DNA from: an uncultured bacterium
GTDB lineage: Bacteria > Methylomirabilota > Methylomirabilia > Rokubacteriales > CSP1-6
Direction: 5' to 3'
Length of the DNA stretch: 5,613 nucleotides
Assembly (NCBI GenBank): GCA_946479205.1
Contig: CAMLFJ010000251.1
Location: 1-5,613, forward strand
The translations under genes were made by a program, and so were the position numbers. Under the pieces are notes generated by a model, which saw only the letters and a program-made list of their open reading frames with translations, made no database searches and was not told the origin of the DNA. This document shows, in pieces, positions 1 to 5,567 of this stretch; position 1 is the stretch's first letter, and each line of letters starts with the position of its first letter.

Positions 1-246
1 GAGCGGACCCGGCCGTTCCGCGAGGCGCTCGGCCGGGGCGCTCCCGCCACGGAGCTGGTGGACGACGCCCTGATCGACGCCCTCGCGGTGGCGGGCACGC
101 CCGAGCATTGCCGGCGGCAGCTCGCGGGCTGGGCCGAGGCGGGGCTGGACGCGCCGATCGCGGTCCTGCCGCGGGAGGTCGACATGACCGAGCAGATCGC
201 GCTCTACGCCGAGACCGCGGTGCCGGCGTGGAAGGCGCTGAGGTAG
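1..246 (+). CDS. LLM-class flavin/F420-dependent oxidoreductase, C-terminal fragment (5' partial)
   Basis: The reading frame is open from base 1 to the TAG at 244-246, giving the last 81 residues of a protein whose start lies outside the window. A segment reading GTPEHCRRQLAGWAEAGLDA followed by a hydrophobic strand (IAVLP) matches the conserved C-terminal end of bacterial-luciferase-like monooxygenases, where a G-(T/S)-P-E motif opens a helix and the chain returns to the last barrel strand. The complete LLM gene that follows has an equivalent GSPAEI segment in its own tail, so this is probably a tandem paralogue or a second component of the same oxidation step. A GTG at 58 is internal to the frame and is unlikely to be the true start. 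Family members normally run to about 300-350 residues, so roughly three quarters is missing. Cofactor (FMN or F420) and substrate cannot be told from this fragment. Confidence 0.8.
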   Translation, partial: ERTRPFREALGRGAPATELVDDALIDALAVAGTPEHCRRQLAGWAEAGLDAPIAVLPREVDMTEQIALYAETAVPAWKALR

Positions 247-251
247 GCGGC

Positions 252-1259
252 ATGCGATTCGGCGTCCACATCCCGACCTGCATCGAGGGCATGATGTATC
301 CGATCCCGTTCGCGAAGCCGTCGGATATCCTGCCGACCGCGCTGCTGTGCGAGCGGCTCGGGTTCGACTCGGTGTGGGGCAACGACCACATGACGACCCA
401 GCGCTACGTGCAGAAGGAGTTCCCGGATCCGCCGAACTTCTTCGAGCCGCTGATGACGTTCGCCTACTGTGCCTCCCGCACGACGCGGCTCCGGTTCGCC
501 ACCGGCATCATCGTGCTGCCGATGCGGAACATGCCGGTGCTCGCCAAGCAGGTGGCGACGCTCGACCAGCTCTCGGGGGGACGGGTCATCCTCGGAGTGG
601 GCACCGGCGCCTACCGAGAAGAGTACGAGGCCCTCTTCCCCGACGCCAAGAGCGCGCGCCGCGGCACGATCGTGGACGAGGGGATGCAGGCGCTACGCCT
701 GCTCTTCACCGAGCGTCGGGCGACCTTCCGGGGGAGCGCGGTGCATTTCGAGGAGGTCGAGTGCTTCCCGAAGCCGGTGCAGGACCCGATGCCGATCTAC
801 GCCGGGGGTAATCATCCCGAGGTCCGGCGTCGCGCCGGGCAGTACGCCCAGGGCTGGATGCCCGCGGTGCTCTCCCCGGAGGAGATCGAGCGCGGCGTCG
901 CCGACATCCACCGCGCCGCGGCGGCGGCGGGTCGGGATGGCTCGGCGATCGACATCGCCCCGCAGTTCGCGGTGTCCATCGGCCGCACCCACGACGAGGC
1001 GGTCCGGCGCTTCCGCGCCTCCCAGCTCTTCAAGCACCTGGAGTCGCTGAAGCGGTCGACGCTGCGGGAGCAGACGGGTGGATTCGATCAGCGCAATCTG
1101 ATCGGCAGCCCGGCCGAGATCTCCGAGCGAATCCGGGTCTATGAGCGAGTCGGGGTCACCACCCTGTCCGGCATGCTGTTCGTGGCCGGCTCGGTCGCCG
1201 AGATGCAGGAAGCCATCGAGCTGTTCGGTCAGGAAGTCCTTCCCAATTTCAGGAGGTAG
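252..1259 (+). CDS. LLM-class flavin/F420-dependent oxidoreductase (luciferase-like TIM barrel)
   Basis: This encodes a 335-residue cytoplasmic oxidoreductase of the bacterial-luciferase-like superfamily, which uses reduced FMN or coenzyme F420 on small organic substrates. The first barrel strand is MRFGVHIP (1-8). SVWGNDHM (40-47) is the usual strand-2 motif with an acidic residue and His. RLRFATGIIVLP (79-90), then LAKQVATLDQLSGGRVILGVGTG (97-119), is the strongest family signature. AGGNHPEVRRRAGQYAQGWMP (184-204) is the typical loop near the flavin phosphate, and GSPAEI marks the C-terminal end. Length is normal. The ATG at 252 is chosen because GAGGT (240-244) sits 7 bases upstream and the first strand begins at Met1; longer in-frame starts would run through the upstream gene. 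It begins 5 bases after the preceding LLM gene and ends 3 bases before the M24 gene. Specific function is unknown; FMN versus F420 dependence is unresolved. Confidence 0.9.
   Translation: MRFGVHIPTCIEGMMYPIPFAKPSDILPTALLCERLGFDSVWGNDHMTTQRYVQKEFPDPPNFFEPLMTFAYCASRTTRLRFATGIIVLPMRNMPVLAKQVATLDQLSGGRVILGVGTGAYREEYEALFPDAKSARRGTIVDEGMQALRLLFTERRATFRGSAVHFEEVECFPKPVQDPMPIYAGGNHPEVRRRAGQYAQGWMPAVLSPEEIERGVADIHRAAAAAGRDGSAIDIAPQFAVSIGRTHDEAVRRFRASQLFKHLESLKRSTLREQTGGFDQRNLIGSPAEISERIRVYERVGVTTLSGMLFVAGSVAEMQEAIELFGQEVLPNFRR
1251..1257 (+). promoter_or_regulatory. Strong Shine-Dalgarno site overlapping the upstream stop codon
   Basis: AGGAGGT is a near-perfect complement of the 16S rRNA 3' end and lies 5 bases before the ATG at 1263. 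The same bases encode the last two arginines of the LLM oxidoreductase and the first base of its TAG stop. Ribosomes finishing the LLM gene therefore sit on the initiation site of the M24 gene, which suggests translational coupling. It also fixes the M24 start. Confidence 0.85.
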
Positions 1260-1262
1260 CAA

Positions 1263-2438
1263 ATGGATCCGCACGTGAAATCGCGGCTCACCCGGGTGCT
1301 GGACGCCGAAGGGCTGGACGCCCTCATCGCCAGCACCCCCGAGAATCTCCAGTACGTCACCGGATTCCGCTCGATCGCCCACGCCCTCTTCCGCGGCCTC
1401 GAGCTCTATGGCGTGTTCACGCGCCAGGGGGTGGGTCTCGTCATTCCGTTCATCGACGCGACCGGGGTCTCCGCCGACGGCATCACGGTGGATCGGCTCG
1501 CTTGCTACGGGAAGTTCTTCTTCAACTACGCCGACTCGCCCGGCCCGGTCGGGGCGCGGGTGCGCGAGATCACGAGCGCCCCCGCCGCGGGACCCGGGGA
1601 GGCGCTCCGGGACGTGCTGGGCGGCTTCGGCGCGCTCGGGAAGCGGATCGCCCTCGACGAGGCGGGCGTCCTGCCCGCGACGTGGCAACGGCTCGGCGAG
1701 CAGCTCGGGGGGAGCTCGGTCGTCCCCGGCTACGCGTCGTTCCGGACGGCCCGGATGGTCAAGAGCGCGGAAGAGGTGCGCCGGCTCGAGCGGGCCGCCC
1801 TGATCGCGGAGGATGGGATCGCGGCCATCCTCGGCATGCTCAAGCCCGGGGTCACCGAGCGTGAGGCCGCCACCGCGTTCGAGCAGGAGGTCCTGCGCAA
1901 GGGTGCCCAGCCGTTCTTCACCGTCGTGACCATGGGCGAGCGGGCGGCCCTGGCCGACGTCTACGCGTCCGAGCGCGCGCTCGCGCCGGGTGATCTCATT
2001 CGCTTCGACCTGGGCTGCGTGTACCAGGGCTACCGCTCCGACATCTCGCGTACCGCGGTGCTCGGCCGGCCCAGCGACAAGCAGCTCCGCTACTACAACG
2101 CGGCCCGGGACGGGGAGATCGCGGCCATCGCGGCCATGAAGCCGGGAGTCCCGGTCAGCCAGATCTTCGAGACCGCGATGCGGGTGACGCGCGAGCACGG
2201 GATGCCGCACTACGAGCGGCACCACGTCGGCCACGGCATCGGGCTCGAGCCCTACGATCCGCCCACCATCAATGCGGCGACCCACACCGCGCTGGAGCCC
2301 GGCATGGTCTTCTGCGTGGAGACCCCCTACTACGAACATGGCTGGGGCGGCGTCCAGGTCGAGGACGCCGTCGAGATCACCGCCGGCGGTGTCCGCCGGC
2401 TCACCCAGTCGAGCCAGGAGCTGGCGATTCTCGGCTGA
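1263..2438 (+). CDS. M24-family metallohydrolase (Xaa-Pro peptidase/prolidase/creatinase-like)
   Basis: This is a 391-residue 'pita-bread' hydrolase. The N-terminal creatinase-like domain covers about residues 5-150 and includes STPENLQYVTGF (24-35), a typical segment of that domain. The M24 catalytic domain runs from about 165 to 388. All five expected dinuclear-metal ligands are visible: D249 (RFDLG), D260 (SDISRT), H324 (GHGIG), E353 (VETPYY) and E367 (QVEDAVEI), and the HHVGHGIG stretch adds the usual second-shell histidines. The metal site therefore looks intact, unlike true creatinase, which has lost metal binding. There is no signal peptide, so it should be cytoplasmic. Characterised relatives cleave X-Pro dipeptides or amide/amidine bonds in compounds such as creatine and N-acetyl-diaminobutyrate. 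Lying just upstream of a solute-binding protein and permeases, it probably hydrolyses the imported compound rather than acting as a housekeeping prolidase. That role is inference and the exact substrate is unknown. Confidence 0.9.
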   Translation: MDPHVKSRLTRVLDAEGLDALIASTPENLQYVTGFRSIAHALFRGLELYGVFTRQGVGLVIPFIDATGVSADGITVDRLACYGKFFFNYADSPGPVGARVREITSAPAAGPGEALRDVLGGFGALGKRIALDEAGVLPATWQRLGEQLGGSSVVPGYASFRTARMVKSAEEVRRLERAALIAEDGIAAILGMLKPGVTEREAATAFEQEVLRKGAQPFFTVVTMGERAALADVYASERALAPGDLIRFDLGCVYQGYRSDISRTAVLGRPSDKQLRYYNAARDGEIAAIAAMKPGVPVSQIFETAMRVTREHGMPHYERHHVGHGIGLEPYDPPTINAATHTALEPGMVFCVETPYYEHGWGGVQVEDAVEITAGGVRRLTQSSQELAILG

Positions 2439-2447
2439 AGAGCCGAG
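2430..2447 (+). repeat. Hairpin straddling the M24 stop codon
   Basis: CTCGGCT (2430-2436) and AGCCGAG (2441-2447) form a perfect 7-base-pair stem around a 4-base GAAG loop, and the TGA stop (2436-2438) lies at the top of the stem. The right arm is repeated directly (AGCCGAGC at 2441-2448 and 2450-2457), which allows an alternative pairing with the same left arm. No T-run follows, so it does not look like a complete intrinsic terminator. In SBP transporter operons such structures can protect or process mRNA so that the binding protein is made in excess; applying that here is inference. Confidence 0.5.
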
Positions 2448-2456
2448 CAGCCGAGC

Positions 2457-2462
2457 GAGGAG
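2457..2462 (+). promoter_or_regulatory. Shine-Dalgarno site of the solute-binding protein gene
   Basis: GAGGAG lies 6 bases before the ATG at 2469, inside the longest untranslated gap of the window (30 bases, 2439-2468). It is clearly better than the sites in front of either permease gene, which fits the need for more binding protein than permease. Confidence 0.75.
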
Positions 2463-2468
2463 AGAGCG

Positions 2469-3644
2469 ATGACACGGATGCGGCGAGGCACGATCGGAAT
2501 CGCAGTCGGATTGCTGCTGTTGCTGCTCGGAGGAGAGCGGCCGGGGGTGCAGGCGCAGGGCGGGCCCCCGATCAAGGTGGGATTCTCCTCCGCGATGACC
2601 GGCCCCTCGGCGATCACCGGCGAGGGCGTGAAGTGGGCGGCGCAGATGCTCGCCGACGAGTACAACGCCAAGGGCGGCATCATGGGCCGGAAGATCGAGG
2701 TGTACTTCGGGGACAACGCGGGCACCCCGGGCGAGGCGGTCAGCGCGGTGCGCCGGCTCGTCGACGTGGACAAGGTGGACGTGATCGTGGGGCAGACCCA
2801 CAGTGGCGCCTGCCTGGGGGCGCTGCCCATCGTCAAGGAGCTGCAGGTGCCGATGGTGATCGAGGCGTGCAGCAATCCCAAGATCCGCGAGCTCATCGGC
2901 AAGACGGTCAACGAGTGGGCGTTCCGGGTCAACCCCGACGACATCATGCTCGCCAACCAGTTCGCCAAGTACATCGCCCAGTCGACCAAGACGGTGTCGA
3001 TCTTCGCCCAGAACGACGATTTCGGGCGCGGCGCGGCCGCGGCCTACGACGCCGCGTTCAAGAAGACCGGGATCAAGCTGGTCAGCACCGAGTTCTTCGA
3101 CCGGGGGCAGGCGGACTACCGTCCGGTGCTCACCCGGGTGAAGCGGGCCAACCCCGAGGCGGTGCTGCTGGTCATGCTGGCCAGCGAGGGCAGCGTGTTC
3201 ATGCGCCAGTTCCGGGAGGTCGGGCTGACCCAGAAGCTCTTCGCCCGGGGCAGCATGGCCACCGTCGAGTTCCTGCATCAGGTGAAGGACAGCCCGTCGA
3301 TCGCCGACGGCCTCGTCGAGGCCACCTACTGGACGCCGGCGCTCGATCCGGCGTGGGAGAAGCAGTGGCTCGAGCGCTGGAAAGTGCCGGTGCGCGTCCA
3401 CGGCAGCCTGGCCGCGATCGCGTTCCGCTACGCGCTGGCGCCCGCGATCGAGCAGGCGATCAAGAAGACGGGCAAGGCGGACCGCGCCGCGATCCGCGAC
3501 GCGCTGGAGACGGTCGACGTGGCCGACACCCCGGTGGGCCGGATCCGGTTCGACGACACGCACCAGGCGTTCATCAACATGCTCCTCGTGCAGATCAACG
3601 GCGGGCAGCTCAAGGTTCTCGAGAAGATCGTGATCCAGCCGTAG
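2469..3644 (+). CDS. ABC transporter periplasmic substrate-binding protein, Liv/HAAT family (Peripla_BP_6)
   Basis: This is a 391-residue exported binding protein that captures the solute in the periplasm and delivers it to the LivHM permeases encoded next. Residues 1-29 form a Sec signal peptide: a basic start (MTRMRR), a leucine-rich core (about 9-22) and a VQA cleavage site before Gln30. The mature part opens with IKVGFSSAMTGPSA (35-48), the family hallmark strand and ligand-contacting loop. It continues with NAKGGIMGRKIEV (66-78), VDVIVG (103-108) and the second-lobe segment QNDDFGRGAAAAYDAAFKK (181-199). Length is typical of type I binding proteins. Cys115 and Cys134 are close enough to form a disulfide, though this is speculative. 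Family ligands range from branched-chain amino acids to amides, urea and aromatic acids, so I assign no ligand. No lipobox cysteine is present, so it should be soluble, not a lipoprotein. Confidence 0.93.
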   Translation: MTRMRRGTIGIAVGLLLLLLGGERPGVQAQGGPPIKVGFSSAMTGPSAITGEGVKWAAQMLADEYNAKGGIMGRKIEVYFGDNAGTPGEAVSAVRRLVDVDKVDVIVGQTHSGACLGALPIVKELQVPMVIEACSNPKIRELIGKTVNEWAFRVNPDDIMLANQFAKYIAQSTKTVSIFAQNDDFGRGAAAAYDAAFKKTGIKLVSTEFFDRGQADYRPVLTRVKRANPEAVLLVMLASEGSVFMRQFREVGLTQKLFARGSMATVEFLHQVKDSPSIADGLVEATYWTPALDPAWEKQWLERWKVPVRVHGSLAAIAFRYALAPAIEQAIKKTGKADRAAIRDALETVDVADTPVGRIRFDDTHQAFINMLLVQINGGQLKVLEKIVIQP

Positions 3645-3651
3645 CGGAAGC

Positions 3652-4521
3652 TTGGGCGATCTCGTCGAGCAGCTGATCCACGGCCTCACCCTGGGCTCGC
3701 TCTATGCCATGGTGGCCACCGGCCTGGCCCTGATGTTCGGGGTGGTGCGGCTCGTCAACTTCGCCCACGGCGAGTTCTACATGCTGGGCGGCTACGCGTT
3801 CTGGTACGCGTACCGCGTGCTGGGGCTGCCGTATCCGGTGGCGGGCGTGGCGGCCGCGGCGGCCACCGCCGCGTTCGGGCTCGCCTACGAGCGTACCGTG
3901 ATCCGGACGATCCTGGCCCGGACGTGGCACGTCCAGCTCATCGCCACGCTCGCCACCTCCATCACCCTCACCAATCTGGCCATCATCGTATTCGGCACCC
4001 AGCCCAAGGAGGTGCCGACCGCGCTGTCCTCCGCGATCGCCGAGGTGGGCGGCGTCCGGCTCGCCTGGCAGCGGCCGCTGGTGCTGGTCGCCGCGGTGGC
4101 CGTCTTCGCGGGGCTCGAGTGGTTCGTGACCCGCACCAAGCTCGGTAAGGCGATGCGGGCCATGTCCCAGAACCGGGAGGCGTGCGCGGTGGTCGGAGTG
4201 GACGTGCAGCGGGTGGCCCTGGCCACCTTCGGGCTCTCCGCCGCGCTCGCCGGGGGGGCCGCCGCGCTGGTCTCGCCCCTCTTCAACATCTTCCCGGACG
4301 TGGGCGCCCTGCTCACCCTCAAGGCCTTCGCGGCGGTCATCGTCGGCGGCTTCGGCTTCGTCAAGGGTGCCATCGCGGCCGCCTTCCTCATCGGGGTGGC
4401 CGAGTCGCTGGCCGCCGGCTACCTCTCGTACGCCTACAAGGACGCGATCGCGTTCGTGGTCATGGTAGCGGTGTTGCTGGTGAGGCCGCAGGGGCTGTTC
4501 GGCCGACGGATCGGGATCTGA
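3652..4521 (+). CDS. livH: Branched-chain-amino-acid-type ABC transporter permease, LivH family
   Basis: This encodes a 289-residue inner-membrane permease that pairs with LivM to form the transport channel. The N-terminus (GLTLGSLYAMVATGLALMFG, 11-30) and VVRLVNFAHGEFYMLGGY (31-48) are classic LivH signatures. Hydrophobic membrane segments follow through the protein. The cytoplasmic coupling region GKAMRAMSQNREACAVVGVD (165-184), which contacts the ATPase, is present, as are AAVIVGGFGFVKGAIAAAFL (227-246) and the usual tail LLVRPQGLFG (275-284). The start is a TTG, 7 bases after the SBP stop and with only a weak GGAAG upstream; it is preferred because the family N-terminus aligns from there and the next in-frame Met is at residue 20, inside the first membrane helix. 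The gene symbol is by family only; the substrate need not be a branched-chain amino acid. A second, diverged copy of its tail lies at 4644-4730. Confidence 0.92.
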   Translation: MGDLVEQLIHGLTLGSLYAMVATGLALMFGVVRLVNFAHGEFYMLGGYAFWYAYRVLGLPYPVAGVAAAAATAAFGLAYERTVIRTILARTWHVQLIATLATSITLTNLAIIVFGTQPKEVPTALSSAIAEVGGVRLAWQRPLVLVAAVAVFAGLEWFVTRTKLGKAMRAMSQNREACAVVGVDVQRVALATFGLSAALAGGAAALVSPLFNIFPDVGALLTLKAFAAVIVGGFGFVKGAIAAAFLIGVAESLAAGYLSYAYKDAIAFVVMVAVLLVRPQGLFGRRIGI

Positions 4522-4639
4522 CGGTGGGCGCCCTGCGCTGGGGCCTCGGGGGGATATTCCTCGTCGCGATCCCGTGGATGGTCGCGGCGGTGGCCCCCGG
4601 TCAGCAGCGGTACATCCTGCACGTGCTGATCTTCACCGC
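4435..4639 (+). repeat. livH-end/livM-start duplication, copy 1
   Basis: This stretch (last 28 codons and stop of livH, then the first 116 bases of a LivM-like gene) recurs at 4644-4848 with a constant offset of 209 bases and no gaps. By hand count the LivH tail (4435-4521) matches copy 2 at 58 of 87 bases and 14 of 28 residues. Bases 4522-4556 match at about 70%, and 4557-4639 are identical to 4766-4848 over 83 bases. Similarity stops at 4640. Confidence 0.85.
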
Positions 4640-4730
4640 TACTCATGAAGATGCCCTCGCGCTCGTCGTGGTGGTGACGTCGCGGCTCGTCCGCCGGCCG
4701 GAGCCGCTCGGGCGGCGGATGGGGATCTGA
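4524..4730 (+). pseudogene. Chimeric 68-residue ORF: LivM N-terminus fused in frame to a LivH-like C-terminus
   Basis: A GTG at 4524, two bases after the livH stop, opens a frame to the TGA at 4728-4730. Residues 1-39 correspond to the N-terminus and first membrane helix of the downstream LivM, and residues 17-39 are identical. From residue 41 the chain switches to a LivH-type ending: HEDALALVVVVTSRLVRRPEP plus LGRRMGI aligns without gaps to the 28-residue LivH tail at 14 identities. Nine of the codon differences between the two LivH tails are synonymous, so the second tail looks like the end of a once functional, diverged LivH. The product lacks nearly all of both permeases and is unlikely to transport anything. 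It is either the by-product of a tandem duplication or a read/assembly chimera of two liv operons. No good ribosome binding site precedes it. Confidence 0.65.
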
Positions 4731-4848
4731 CCGTGCGCGTGCTACGCCTGAGCCTCGGGGGGACGTTCCTCGTCGCGATCCCGTGGATGGTCGCGGCGGT
4801 GGCCCCCGGTCAGCAGCGGTACATCCTGCACGTGCTGATCTTCACCGC
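4644..4848 (+). repeat. livH-end/livM-start duplication, copy 2
   Basis: This is the second member of the 209-base-offset pair described for 4435-4639. It consists of a LivH-like tail ending in TGA (4728-4730), a 2-base gap, and the start of the livM gene that continues to the end of the fragment. An 11-base match (GCCCTCGCGCT) between 4653-4663, in the duplicated LivH tail, and 4859-4869, just inside livM, is a possible microhomology for the rearrangement, at a slightly different offset (206). Confidence 0.85.
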
Positions 4849-5567
4849 GCTCTACGGGGCCCTCGCGCTGAGCTATGACCTGGTCGTGGGCCACGTCGGC
4901 AGCCTCTCCCTGGCCCACCCCGCCTTCTTCGGCATCGGCGCCTACACCGCGGCCCTCCTGGGCACCGAGGCCCGCTGGTCCTTCGCGGCCGCGCTGCCCG
5001 CCGGCGTCGCCGCGGCCGGCCTGATGGCGCTCGCGGTGGGGGTGCCGATGTTCCGGCTGACCGAGCACAGCTTCGCGATGGGCACCCTCGGCTTCGCCCT
5101 CGTGGCCCAGATCGTGGCCACCAACTGGGTCGAGTTCACCCGTGGGCCGCTCTGCGTGACCGGGATCCCCAAGCCCGAGCTCGGACCGCTCCGGATCGCC
5201 ACGCTCCCCGCGTTTTACTGGATGGGACTCACCGCGGTGGGCCTGACCGGACTCCTCTATCACGGGCTCACCACCGGCCGGCTCGGCCGTGCCTTCCACG
5301 CGGTGCGCGACAACGAGATGCTGGCCTCCGCCGCGTCCATTCATCCGCTGAAGTACCGCATGCTGGCCTTCGTCATCGGGGGGGCGGTGGCGGGCGGCGT
5401 GGGCGCCCTCTTCACGTCCTACGTGGGCGTGCTCTGTCCGACCGAGCTGGCGGTGAGCCTGAGCGTCAACCTGCTGGTGATGCTGTTCCTCGGCGGCGTG
5501 GGCAGCCTGCGGGGCGTCGTGGTCGGCGCCGTCGCGTTCACCGCGCTGCCGGAGATCCTCCGCATGG
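4733..5567 (+). CDS. livM: Branched-chain-amino-acid-type ABC transporter permease, LivM family (3' truncated)
   Basis: This is the second inner-membrane permease of the transporter, with 278 native residues present. After a first helix (about 10-24), LIFTALYGALALSYDLVVG (35-53) and the GSLSLAHPAFFGIGAYTAAL segment (56-75) are the strongest LivM signatures. GRLGRAFHAVRDNEMLASAA (182-201) is the cytoplasmic coupling helix that docks on the ATPase, and the segment ending in LFLGGVGSLRGVVVGA (251-266) precedes the last membrane helices. GTG at 4733 is the start, 2 bases after the preceding TGA, with no clear Shine-Dalgarno site, so translation may depend on coupling. The frame appears to end at TAG 5600-5602, but everything after about 5567 is sequencing adapter: the last eleven apparent residues (EIGRASCRERV) are artefactual. 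The native gene continues beyond the fragment, probably by some tens of residues. Confidence 0.92.

Noticed and set aside
108..251. Longer version of the second LLM gene starting at a GTG at 108
   Set aside because: It would overlap the upstream LLM gene in another frame, the added residues are arginine/glycine-rich, and a good Shine-Dalgarno site plus the first barrel strand support the ATG at 252.
2421..2436. Sigma-54-like -24/-12 promoter before the SBP gene
   Set aside because: The GG and GC elements are 9 rather than 10 bases apart, the -12 half lacks the TTGC form, and the site is inside the M24 coding end and overlaps the hairpin.
2430..2468. Intrinsic terminator between the M24 and SBP genes
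   Set aside because: The hairpin is short and is followed by a GC/AG-rich stretch with a ribosome binding site, not a T-run; the next gene begins within 21 bases.
2469..2555. Tat or lipoprotein signal on the solute-binding protein
   Set aside because: The RRGTIG stretch lacks the twin-arginine consensus after the RR pair, and no lipobox cysteine follows the leucine-rich core; a normal Sec signal with VQA cleavage fits better.
2633..3676. 347-codon + strand frame overlapping the SBP gene
   Set aside because: It has a highly repetitive R/G/A/P composition with no domain, and lies wholly over a gene with clear family motifs in another frame.
693..3689. 998-codon open frame on the minus strand
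   Set aside because: It is the antisense shadow of the LLM, M24 and SBP genes. These three share the same frame, so GC-rich codon bias keeps the opposite frame open until livH, which is in a different frame. The translation is rich in R, H, D, L and P with no recognisable domain.
4182..4523. 182-codon frame (4182-4730) as one gene
   Set aside because: Its first 114 codons are an out-of-frame, arginine/glycine-rich shadow of livH; only the part from the GTG at 4524 shows homology.
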